From: an uncultured Bacteroidales bacterium
Lineage (GTDB): Bacteria > Bacteroidota > Bacteroidia > Bacteroidales > Paludibacteraceae
Length of the DNA stretch: 15,250 nt
Assembly (NCBI GenBank): GCA_937911235.1
Contig: CALDPN010000117.1
Location: 1-15,250, forward strand
Direction of reading: 5' to 3'
Shown here: one piece after another, positions 1 to 5,401 of the stretch
How the letters are laid out: every line of letters begins with the position of its first letter
Position numbering within the stretch: the stretch's first letter is position 1
Translations under genes and position numbers: made by a program
Notes under the pieces: generated by a model
The model's input: only the letters and a program-made list of their open reading frames with translations
The model's database searches: none
What the model was told of the DNA's origin: nothing

Positions 1-379
1 CACGGTAGACAATAAAACTACTCTTGAACCATCTGATGATGCAGCCAATGCAAATTGGGGTGGCGATTGGCGTATGCCTACTAGAGAAGAAGTAAATGAA
101 TTGCTTAATGAATGTAATTGGCAAAAGGAAACAATAAATGGTGTTAATGGATATACAGTAGAAGGTCCGAATGGTAATACTATTTTCTTGCCAGCAGCAG
201 GAACTATGTATGAAATGGAATTGTTAGATAAAAATGCATATTGTGCTTATTGGAGTTCTTCTCTTGATGATCAGATGTTCTCTTACGGTGCTTTTACTTT
301 CTATTTTTATCCAGATGAAGTATCTTGGAACTACTATGAGCGCTGTACCGGTTTACCTATCCGCCCTGTATTGCCTTAG
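1..379 (+). CDS. C-terminal part of a FISUMP/DUF1566-like secreted protein (5' end outside window)
   Basis: The reading frame (first full codon at base 2) is open to the left edge, so this is the 3' part of a longer gene; the ATG at 74 is internal. The 125 visible residues match the third repeat unit of the 757-residue protein encoded at 5989-8262: both contain VDNKTTLE, DDAANAN, WRMPT and end in IRPVLP. The segment VNGYxVxGPNGNTIFLPAAG is shared with units 1 and 2 of that protein. Such domains (FISUMP, DUF1566-like, lectin-like fold) occur in exported or surface proteins of Bacteroidota; binding partners are unknown. The frame ends at TAA 377-379 and is followed by a strong terminator. The N-terminus and any signal peptide cannot be seen. 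The family assignment rests on motif recall, so the exact domain name is less certain than the paralogy, which is directly visible. Confidence 0.8.
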   Translation, partial: TVDNKTTLEPSDDAANANWGGDWRMPTREEVNELLNECNWQKETINGVNGYTVEGPNGNTIFLPAAGTMYEMELLDKNAYCAYWSSSLDDQMFSYGAFTFYFYPDEVSWNYYERCTGLPIRPVLP

Positions 380-410
380 AATTTTATAAAATACAATAAA
401 TTTCAATCTC

Positions 411-450
411 AACCGCAATCATAAATCTATGGTTGCGGTTCTTATTTTAT
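411..450 (+). terminator. Rho-independent terminator of the FISUMP-like gene
   Basis: A 13-bp stem (411-423 with 428-440, one G-U pair, loop AATC) contains AACCGCAA pairing with TTGCGGTT. It is followed by the T-rich run CTTATTTTATT. It lies 32 bases after the stop codon of the truncated gene and separates it from hipB. Confidence 0.85.
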
Positions 451-460
451 TGAACCTTCA

Positions 461-492
461 TTTGTTTATTATATTATAATTTTGTATATTTG
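461..492 (+). promoter_or_regulatory. Bacteroidota-type promoter of hipBA
   Basis: A -33 element TTTG (461-464) and a -7 element TATATTTG (485-492) are separated by 20 bases, matching the TTTG-N19-21-TAnnTTTG consensus of the Bacteroidota housekeeping sigma factor. The start of transcription is expected near 498-500, about 45 bases before the hipB ATG. Confidence 0.7.
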
Positions 493-493
493 C

Positions 494-507
494 CATAATA
501 TATTATG
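494..507. promoter_or_regulatory. Palindrome at the hipBA transcription start, candidate operator
   Basis: CATAATATATTATG is a perfect 14-base palindrome that directly follows the -7 box and covers the expected transcription start. HipB-type antitoxins repress their own operon by binding palindromes in this position. A second symmetric element, TATTT-N8-AAATA (526-543), ends three bases before the hipB start codon and has the same half-site spacing as the E. coli hip operators (TATCC-N8-GGATA). The region is very AT-rich, so chance symmetry is possible. Confidence 0.4.
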
Positions 508-545
508 TGATTTTAATAAAAATACTATTTATTACATAAAATAAT

Positions 546-857
546 ATGGAATATACATTAGATATATTTGCGAAACAGCCAGAACAACTAATGGCTAGAA
601 TGGCCAAAAACTGTAAAGATAGAAGGCTAGAGAAAGGTTATAGCAGACGTGCTTTAGCAGAAAGAACAGGAGTGCCAGCGCCAACAATAGAACGTTTTGA
701 ACAAACAGGAAAAATTTCTTTTGAATCGTTTTGTGCATTGGTCGTTGAGTTTGGATATTTTGACGAAATGTTTGAAATACTTTCAAAGTCTAAATATTCT
801 ACAGGTGAAGAGTTGGAAAGAATAAATAAAAACAAAAATCGCATTAAAGGAAGATGA
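546..857 (+). CDS. hipB: HipB-like antitoxin, XRE-family helix-turn-helix protein
   Basis: This 103-residue protein has a helix-turn-helix of the XRE/Cro type at about residues 20-75 (RRLEKGYSRRALAERTGVPAPTI; the recognition helix is around TGVPAPTIERFEQTG). It is encoded directly upstream of a hipA gene, and the ATGA overlap (854-857) implies translational coupling. In HipBA systems the HTH protein neutralises the kinase toxin and represses the operon as a dimer on palindromic operators; a promoter and candidate palindromes lie upstream at 461-543. The C-terminal tail (about 85-103) is rich in Lys/Asn/Arg. The start at 546 is the only ATG in the frame upstream of the HTH and is preceded by an A/T-rich, Shine-Dalgarno-free leader. 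The symbol is given on family grounds; antitoxin activity is inferred from context. Confidence 0.85.
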   Translation: MEYTLDIFAKQPEQLMARMAKNCKDRRLEKGYSRRALAERTGVPAPTIERFEQTGKISFESFCALVVEFGYFDEMFEILSKSKYSTGEELERINKNKNRIKGR

Positions 858-1960
858 TACCAGAAATAAAAAAACTAACTGTTTATCACAATGAGGACTT
901 AGTTGGAGTGTTGCAATTGAGCCCAAACGATAATACTTGTGTGTTTGAATATGCAGAAGAGTGGTTGCGTGAGGGATTTTCTATTTCTCCATTAGAACTT
1001 CCTTTAATTGCGGGGCTTCATTACGCAGATGCAAAAAAGTTTGGTGGAAACTTTGCTGTGTTTGAAGATAGTATGCCCGATGGTTATGGTTTGTATTTGA
1101 TAGATAGAATGCTTAGAAAAAAAGGAGCAACTTTATCTGCTTTAAATAATTTGCAACGTTTAGCTATTGTAGGCATTTCTGGTATGGGTGCACTCAAATA
1201 TAAACCATTTATAGATTTAAATGACACAAAAACAATTGCAACAGAGTCTCAGTTAGATGAAATTCAACGAATAGTGTTAGATATTTTATCAGAGAAAAAT
1301 ATAGGAGATGAGTCTTTGCTTTATTATAATAGTGCCAATTCTGGTGGCGCAAGACCAAAAATAGCTATGCAAGATAAAGATGGTAAGCATTGGATTGTGA
1401 AATTTAGGCATACATACGATTCTGCAGAAGTGGGTCGTGAGGAGTATTTGTACATGAAAACTGCAAGTGAGTGTGGCATACAGATACCATCTATAAAATT
1501 AATTAACGACAAGTATTTTGCAATAGAAAGATTTGATATTCAGCATGGTAATGGAGTGCATGTACTTACAGCAGCTGCGTTACTTAAGTCGGATTTTAGA
1601 AATCAAACAATTGATTATACCAATTTGTTGGCATTAACCGGTTATCTTACACAAAATCCTGCAGAGGTAGAGGAAATGTATAGGAGAATGGTATTTAATT
1701 TTATGTGTGACAATAAAGATGATCATGCAAAGAATTTTAGTTTCATTTGTAGAAATGGTGTTTGGAGTTTGTCGCCAGCATACGATATTACTTATGCTCC
1801 GATGGGCACTCGTGGCGAGCATGCTACATCACTTTTCTTCGATGGAAATCCATCAAAAGAATTAATGATTAAGGCAGGTGTGCAAATAAAAATTCCTAAA
1901 AAACGATGCTTAGAAATAATAGATTATATTGAAAAGGTTTGTAATGAAAAATTGAGGTAA
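854..1960 (+). CDS. hipA: HipA-family serine/threonine kinase toxin
   Basis: This 368-residue protein has the two-part HipA layout. The N-terminal domain (about 7-115) carries the FEYAEEWL and LPL motifs. The kinase domain follows: Gly-rich loop SGGARPKI (163-170), the nucleotide-binding lysine in WIVKFRH (180-186), catalytic loop DNKDDHAKNFSF (286-297) and metal-binding AYDI (309-312). All catalytic motifs are intact, so the toxin is probably functional. Known HipA kinases phosphorylate aminoacyl-tRNA synthetases (E. coli HipA: GltX; HipT: TrpS), causing growth arrest and persistence. E. coli HipA inactivates itself by phosphorylating a Ser in the Gly-rich loop. Here Ser163 lies in that loop, but gap-free alignment on GGARPK puts Asn162 in the E. 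coli Ser150 column, so autoregulation may differ. The gene is coupled to hipB and has no terminator of its own; a terminator at 2055-2076 would serve. Confidence 0.92.
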   Translation: MIPEIKKLTVYHNEDLVGVLQLSPNDNTCVFEYAEEWLREGFSISPLELPLIAGLHYADAKKFGGNFAVFEDSMPDGYGLYLIDRMLRKKGATLSALNNLQRLAIVGISGMGALKYKPFIDLNDTKTIATESQLDEIQRIVLDILSEKNIGDESLLYYNSANSGGARPKIAMQDKDGKHWIVKFRHTYDSAEVGREEYLYMKTASECGIQIPSIKLINDKYFAIERFDIQHGNGVHVLTAAALLKSDFRNQTIDYTNLLALTGYLTQNPAEVEEMYRRMVFNFMCDNKDDHAKNFSFICRNGVWSLSPAYDITYAPMGTRGEHATSLFFDGNPSKELMIKAGVQIKIPKKRCLEIIDYIEKVCNEKLR

Positions 1961-1962
1961 AT

Positions 1963-2034
1963 AAAGGTGTTAAGTACACGTCCAACTACAATCGCAACGA
2001 CGGGCTCTCTGTTCGTTTGGTAAAAGACAATTGA
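1963..2034 (+). pseudogene. Orphan C-terminal tail of a FISUMP-like protein gene
   Basis: Directly after the hipA stop, frame 1963-2034 reads KGVKYTSNYNRNDGLSVRLVKDN followed by TGA (residues counted from 1963, shown here in part: YNRNDGLSVRLVKDN). This is the typical last strand of FISUMP/DUF1566-like proteins, equivalent to the GLLIRPVLP end of the 757-residue protein nearby. No start codon or remaining body of such a gene is present; the frame runs back only into hipA sequence. A terminator follows 20 bases later, as expected for the 3' end of a real gene. The likely reading is that the body of a FISUMP gene was lost or replaced when hipBA entered. The segment is also richer in G and C than its surroundings. 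Confidence 0.6.
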
Positions 2035-2054
2035 TTTTAATATAATATACAGTT

Positions 2055-2080
2055 AAAACCCTCGCAAGAGGGTTTTTCTG
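2055..2080 (+). terminator. Rho-independent terminator after the FISUMP remnant, also serving hipBA
   Basis: A perfect 9-bp stem, AAAACCCTC (2055-2063) with GAGGGTTTT (2068-2076), closes a GCAA tetraloop of the GNRA class and ends in a T run (2073-2077). It is the first terminator downstream of hipA and would end the hipBA transcript. Confidence 0.88.
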
Positions 2081-2150
2081 TTCTTTTATAAATTCTTTAC
2101 TACAACCGCCAGCCATTGGCTGACGAATTTAATTGGTCTGATTTTGTTGC

Positions 2151-2341
2151 AAGGGATTTAGTCGTTCCAATTTGCTATATATGAGAAAGTTTTATCTTTC
2201 ATTCCCAAAAAGTGAGACATGTCTCACATATTGACGTGGAGTCATTATTTTGAGATACTCAAATGTGATGACCAATTAGAAATGCAGTTTTATATGAATC
2301 AATGTATCAATGAGGGATGGAAGGTTCGTGAGTCAGATTAA
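2151..2341 (+). pseudogene. Frameshifted fragment of a DUF1016/YhcG-type (PDDEXK) nuclease gene
   Basis: Two frames together give a continuous DUF1016 N-terminal-domain match. Bases 2151-2219 encode KGFSRSNLLYMRKFYLSFP and then KSET. After a one-base deletion, 2219-2341 encodes SHILTWSHYFEILKCDD and later FYMNQCINEGWKVRE, then a stop. Intact family members read similarly across the break (FPKSET-LSH-LTWSHY...FY...EGW-VREL). The upstream part of the N-terminal domain and the whole C-terminal nuclease domain are missing, and there is no start codon in a good position. YhcG/DUF1016 proteins are predicted PDDEXK nucleases often found in restriction-modification and other defence contexts. This is a decayed relic, not a functional gene. 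Identification is from memory of family motifs. Confidence 0.7.
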
Positions 2342-2370
2342 TGAAAGGACCACAAACTTTATATAAAAAT

Positions 2371-2401
2371 TTTGTGGAAATAAAATTAATATGTATCTTT
2401 G
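2371..2401 (+). promoter_or_regulatory. Bacteroidota-type promoter of a putative small RNA
   Basis: TTTG (2371-2374) and TATCTTTG (2394-2401) are 19 bases apart, a near-perfect match to the Bacteroidota promoter consensus. No protein-coding gene of any size follows before the terminator at 2461-2487. Confidence 0.65.
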
Positions 2402-2407
2402 CATTGA

Positions 2408-2492
2408 AATAGTGCCGGTACTGATTATGCTCTTTACCAACACTTAAAAATCGGAGAAATGGGGTTATACTTTTACAGTATAACCTCTTTTT
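2408..2492 (+). ncRNA. Putative small RNA of about 80 bases (unnamed)
   Basis: A well-formed promoter ends at 2401 and a strong intrinsic terminator spans 2461-2492, defining a transcript of about 80 bases between the decayed region and trpS. It contains no convincing reading frame: a 10-codon ATG frame at 2459 lies inside the terminator hairpin, and an 11-codon GTG frame at 2412 has nothing to support it. I do not recognise it as a known RNA family. It could instead be the leftover promoter and terminator of a lost gene, or an attenuated trpS leader, but trpS has its own promoter box at 2547-2554. The boundaries are inferred from promoter spacing. Confidence 0.4.
2461..2492 (+). terminator. 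Rho-independent terminator of the putative small RNA
   Basis: An 11-bp stem (2461-2471 with 2477-2487, one G-U pair, 5-base loop) is built around GGTTATAC/GTATAACC and followed by TTTTTAATTTT. It insulates trpS from upstream transcription. Confidence 0.8.
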
Positions 2493-2546
2493 AATTTTAT
2501 CTTCTTATTTTTCTATACTTTCCAATCAAAATTCCTCAAAAAACAT

Positions 2547-2554
2547 TACCTTTG
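2547..2554 (+). promoter_or_regulatory. Likely -7 box of the trpS promoter
   Basis: TACCTTTG fits the TAnnTTTG -7 consensus and lies 40 bases upstream of the trpS ATG, downstream of a terminator. No clear TTTG -33 element is present at the expected distance. Confidence 0.5.
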
Positions 2555-2594
2555 TAGTTTAAGAAAATATTTAGTAAATAAATAAAAACACAAT

Positions 2595-3677
2595 ATGTCA
2601 AAAATTATTTTAACAGGAGATAGACCTACAGGAAAACTACACATAGGACACTATGTGGGTTCGTTACGCAGAAGAGTAGAACTTCAAAACTCTGGAGAGT
2701 TTGATAAAATCTTTATTATGATTGCCGATGCGCAAGCATTAACCGACAACGCAGACAATCCAGAAAAAGTTCGTCAAAATATTATCGAAGTGGCATTAGA
2801 TTACCTTGCTTGTGGCTTAGACCCATCAAAATCTACACTTTTCATCCAATCACAAGTGCCAGAACTTACCGAACTTGCGTTTTATTATATGAACCTTGTA
2901 ACAGTTTCTCGTCTTCAACGCAACCCAACTGTGAAGACAGAAATCCAAATGCGCAACTTTGAAGCGAGCATTCCAGTAGGTTTCTTCACTTATCCTATCA
3001 GCCAAGCAGCAGACATCACTGCATTTAAAGCAACCACAGTGCCAGTAGGAGAAGACCAAGCACCTATGATTGAGCAAACCAACGAAATTGTTCGTCGTTT
3101 CAACGGTATTTATGGTGAAACTCTTGTAGAACCAAAAATCCTTCTACCACAAAATGCAGCGTGTCTTCGTTTGCCAGGTATCGATGGCAAGGCTAAAATG
3201 AGTAAATCTCTTGGCAACTGTATTTATCTTTCTGAGGAAGCAGCAGACCTTACCAAAAAGGTAAAAGGTATGTACACCGACCCAAATCACATTAAGGTGG
3301 AAGACCCAGGTCGTGTGGAAGGCAACGTAGTGTTTACATATCTTGATGCATTCTGCAAAGACGAATATTTTGCAAAATATTGGCCAGAATACAACAATCT
3401 TCAAGAAGTGAAAGACCATTACACACGTGGTGGTTTAGGTGATATGAAAGTGAAGAAATTCTTAAATGCTGTGCTCGAAGAAGAACTTTCTCCAATCCGT
3501 GAGCGCCGTAAAGAATTCCAAAAAGATATTCCATACGTTTATCAAGTGCTAAAAGAAGGTAGCGAAAAAGCTCGTGAAGTAGCTGCGCAAACACTAGCAG
3601 AAGTGCGTGCTGCCATGAAGATTGACTATTTTGATAATACCGAATGGATCAACGAACAAGTAGCAAAATTCCAATAA
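2595..3677 (+). CDS. trpS: Tryptophanyl-tRNA synthetase
   Basis: This 360-residue protein charges tRNA-Trp with tryptophan in the cytoplasm. It is a class I synthetase with both signature motifs: HIGH (residues 16-19, in DRPTGKLHIGHY) and KMSKS (201-205, in GKAKMSKSLGN), plus the GEDQ motif (152-155) of the active site. Length and motifs indicate an intact enzyme. The start is preceded by an A-rich leader, and the N-terminal MSKIILTGDRPTG fits family starts. The DRPTGKLHIGHY form is one I associate with TrpRS of some Firmicutes, and differs from the RPTGNLHLGNY form I associate with Bacteroides; it may be an alternative or transferred version. A small TPR gene follows after two bases and is probably co-transcribed. 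hipBA lies about 630 bases upstream; the KMSKS serines correspond to the site that HipT phosphorylates in E. coli TrpS. Confidence 0.96.
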   Translation: MSKIILTGDRPTGKLHIGHYVGSLRRRVELQNSGEFDKIFIMIADAQALTDNADNPEKVRQNIIEVALDYLACGLDPSKSTLFIQSQVPELTELAFYYMNLVTVSRLQRNPTVKTEIQMRNFEASIPVGFFTYPISQAADITAFKATTVPVGEDQAPMIEQTNEIVRRFNGIYGETLVEPKILLPQNAACLRLPGIDGKAKMSKSLGNCIYLSEEAADLTKKVKGMYTDPNHIKVEDPGRVEGNVVFTYLDAFCKDEYFAKYWPEYNNLQEVKDHYTRGGLGDMKVKKFLNAVLEEELSPIRERRKEFQKDIPYVYQVLKEGSEKAREVAAQTLAEVRAAMKIDYFDNTEWINEQVAKFQ

Positions 3678-3679
3678 TT

Positions 3680-3949
3680 ATGTTAGAACAAGCTAAAGCA
3701 CTTTTAAAGGCAGGCAAAACCGAACAAGCCATTTCGGTGCTTGACCAACACTTAGAGTTTGTAAATCCACGCTCTGATGAGGCTTATTTCCTTATGGGCA
3801 ATGCTTACCGCAAACTAGAAAACCTAAGCGAGGCGATGAATTGCTACCTTAAAGCAGTAGAATTCAACCCAAAAAGCCCAGCCAAGGAAGCGTACGAACA
3901 AGTGTCGGAGATCCTCGACTTCTACTTTAAAGATATGTACAATCAATAA
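3680..3949 (+). CDS. Small tetratricopeptide-repeat (TPR) protein
   Basis: This 89-residue soluble protein consists almost only of two TPR helical hairpins, about residues 2-33 (LLKAGKTEQAISVLDQHL) and 34-67 (AYFLMGNAYRKLENLSEAM, then AVEFNPKSP). The second shows the classic TPR pattern with Gly, Tyr, Ala and Pro in the expected places. TPR modules mediate protein-protein contacts; no partner can be inferred. I chose the ATG at 3680, two bases after the trpS stop, over an in-frame ATG at 3644 inside trpS, because the TPR begins right there and the extension overlaps trpS without family-like sequence. It has no promoter of its own and probably shares the trpS transcript. No signal peptide or membrane segment is present. 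Confidence 0.8.
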   Translation: MLEQAKALLKAGKTEQAISVLDQHLEFVNPRSDEAYFLMGNAYRKLENLSEAMNCYLKAVEFNPKSPAKEAYEQVSEILDFYFKDMYNQ

Positions 3950-3951
3950 AA

Positions 3952-3993
3952 AAATAATCGGGCACTTCGACTTAGCTCAGTGACCGATTATTT
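3952..3993. terminator. Bidirectional terminator between convergent operons
   Basis: AAATAATCGG (3952-3961) pairs with CCGATTATTT (3984-3993), extended inward by CACT/AGTG after one mismatch. It begins two bases after the TPR gene and ends one base before the lolD stop on the other strand. On the minus strand the stem is followed by a long U run (the A run at 3947-3954); on the plus strand the tail is weaker (TTATTTCTTAT). It can serve both directions. Confidence 0.75.
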
Positions 3994-3994
3994 C

Positions 3995-4645
3995 TTATAC
4001 TATCATACCATCTTGCATTGTAATTACTCTATCCGACACTTTTGTAAGGTCGCTGTCGTGAGTAACTAACAAAATAGTTAAACCATAATCGTCGCAAAGC
4101 TTGCGAAGCAGGCTGTGAAGTTCTTTTTTGTTTTCACTATCTAGGCTACCAGAAGGCTCGTCGGCAAGTATAAGTTTTGGGTCATTTATTAGTGCCCTCG
4201 CTACTGCAACCCTCTGTTTTTCGCCACCAGAAAGTTCGTTTGGTTTATGGTGAAATCTATCTTGAAGTCCAAGTTTTGTAAGAAGTTCTTTCGCTTTTTC
4301 TTCCACTTCTTTACTGTCCCTACGGGCAATGTATCCCGGAATACACACATTTTCAAGAGCAGTAAACTCTGGCAAAAGTTGGTGAAATTGAAAAACAAAG
4401 CCGAGTTGTTTGTTTCTAAAAGCTGAAAGTTCTTTGTCAGAAAGTCTCTTTATCTCCACACCATTAATAACCACTTCTCCCTCGTGAGCAGTGTCTAATG
4501 TGCCTATAATTTGAAGAAGTGTGGTTTTACCTGCGCCAGAAGCACCTACAATAGAAACAAATTCTCCTTCGTTTATCTGAAGGTCTATTCCTTTTAGTAC
4601 TTCTAAACAGCCAAAACTCTTGCGTATTCCTGTTAGTTTAATCAT
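3995..4645 (-). CDS. lolD: ABC transporter ATP-binding protein, LolD/MacB type
   Basis: This 216-residue ABC ATPase has all motifs: Walker A GASGAGKTT (34-42), Q-loop Gln86 (FQFHQLLPEFTALENV, typical of the LolD/MacB/FtsE branch), signature LSGGEKQR (138-145), Walker B LILADEPSGSLD (158-169) and switch His196. The LolD subfamily powers release of lipoproteins from the inner membrane (LolCDE); related members drive MacB-type transporters. No membrane partner gene is adjacent, as is common for lolD in Bacteroidota, so the exact complex is inferred. The start overlaps the end of tcdA by four bases (ATGA), indicating translational coupling; the two form a leftward operon. EPSGSLDS replaces the more usual EPTGNLDS, a minor variation. 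Confidence 0.88.
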   Translation of the reverse strand: MIKLTGIRKSFGCLEVLKGIDLQINEGEFVSIVGASGAGKTTLLQIIGTLDTAHEGEVVINGVEIKRLSDKELSAFRNKQLGFVFQFHQLLPEFTALENVCIPGYIARRDSKEVEEKAKELLTKLGLQDRFHHKPNELSGGEKQRVAVARALINDPKLILADEPSGSLDSENKKELHSLLRKLCDDYGLTILLVTHDSDLTKVSDRVITMQDGMIV

Positions 4646-5349
4646 AAATTTTCAATTACGTAAGCGGCTAAATAACAGCCAAATAGAGCAGGGAAGTAAG
4701 AAATAGTTCCAAGTGTAGAACATTTGTTTCTTTCGTCGCTCACCTTTATAATAGATTCTTTTTTTACAGGTTCTGTAGAGAACACGGTTGGCAAACCTTT
4801 GGTAATGCCTTGCTTTTTAAGTCTTTCTCTCACAGTGCGTGCAAGTGCACAATTTGTAGTTTTAGAGATGTCGGCATATTGTATTTTTGTAGGGTCCATT
4901 CTGCCTCCAGCACCCATAGAAGAGATAATTTTCACGTTGCTCTCTATGCAATATTTAATAAGTGCAATTTTTGGAGAAATAGAGTCGATAGCATCTATCA
5001 CAAAGTTTGGTTTAAATCTTCTAATAAACTCACCCACGTTGTCTTCGTCGATAAAATCTCTAATAGCAAGTACGCTCGCCTGAGGGTTTATATCTGAAAT
5101 GCGTTCCTTCATTAGTTGCACTTTGCTAGTGCCCACATTTTTAGCCGTAGCTATTATTTGACGATTGATATTTGTTTCTTTTACCACATCGTCGTCGATA
5201 ATAACAAGGTTTCCCACGCCAGCTCTTGCTAGCATTTCCACTGCATAGCCACCCACGCCACCTACACCTGCTACTAACACGGTAGAGGTTTTAAGGCATT
5301 CGTTTTTCTCTTTGCCAAGAAGCAATTCTGTTCTACTATCCCATTTCAT
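4642..5349 (-). CDS. tcdA: tRNA threonylcarbamoyladenosine dehydratase (TcdA), ThiF/E1-like fold
   Basis: This 235-residue E1-like ATP-dependent enzyme is predicted to cyclise t6A37 to ct6A in ANN-decoding tRNAs. Motifs: N-terminal RTELLLGKE (6-14), nucleotide-binding GVGGVGG (28-34), DDDVVKETNINRQ (52-64) with the Arg finger, DAIDSISPK (119-127), SMGAGGRMDPTKI (144-156) and the C-terminal GTISYFPALFG (214-224), all characteristic of TcdA rather than ThiF or MoeB. Length is close to the usual ~240-270. The ATG at 5349 matches the family start. It is the first gene of a two-gene leftward unit with lolD. A promoter box (5355-5362, minus strand) ends only five bases before the start codon, so the mRNA may have almost no leader. 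Confidence 0.9.
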   Translation of the reverse strand: MKWDSRTELLLGKEKNECLKTSTVLVAGVGGVGGYAVEMLARAGVGNLVIIDDDVVKETNINRQIIATAKNVGTSKVQLMKERISDINPQASVLAIRDFIDEDNVGEFIRRFKPNFVIDAIDSISPKIALIKYCIESNVKIISSMGAGGRMDPTKIQYADISKTTNCALARTVRERLKKQGITKGLPTVFSTEPVKKESIIKVSDERNKCSTLGTISYFPALFGCYLAAYVIENL

Positions 5350-5354
5350 AATTA

Positions 5355-5362
5355 CAAAGATA
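5355..5362 (-). promoter_or_regulatory. Likely -7 box of the tcdA-lolD promoter
   Basis: On the minus strand TATCTTTG matches TAnnTTTG exactly and is followed by TAATT and then the tcdA ATG. Transcription would begin at or within a few bases of the start codon. The -33 region is not well conserved. Confidence 0.5.
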
Positions 5363-5401
5363 ATATTTATAGATTAAAAACTATGTGTAGTAACAGATTT
5401 T

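Noticed and set aside
1963..2034. Possible variable or template repeat of a diversity-generating retroelement
   Set aside because: FISUMP-like tails can be retroelement targets, and the fragment ends like one, but there is no reverse transcriptase, accessory gene or second near-identical copy in the window.
2098..2182. Short frame reading PLADEFNWSDFVARD ahead of the DUF1016 relic
   Set aside because: Looks protein-like but matches no family I know, has no start codon and ends in a stop; too short to support a call.
2212..2227. Perfect 16-base palindrome GTGAGACATGTCTCAC
   Set aside because: It sits exactly at the frameshift of the DUF1016 relic, where the codons for SET and SH generate most of it; no promoter or start site nearby for an operator. 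Noted but better explained as coding residue plus a deletion.
2412..2491. Small frames of about 10 codons (GTG at 2412, ATG at 2459 preceded by GGAG) in the small-RNA region
   Set aside because: The ATG frame is made almost wholly of terminator stem, and Shine-Dalgarno sites are not used by the neighbouring genes. No evidence of a leader peptide: no Trp codons in either.
3644..3679. Upstream ATG giving a 101-residue TPR protein
   Set aside because: The extra 12 residues are encoded inside trpS in another frame and do not look like TPR sequence; the ATG at 3680 begins the repeat.
4724..5097. Two plus-strand open frames of 95-119 codons
   Set aside because: They lie fully opposite tcdA, which has strong motif support; no start context or family resemblance.
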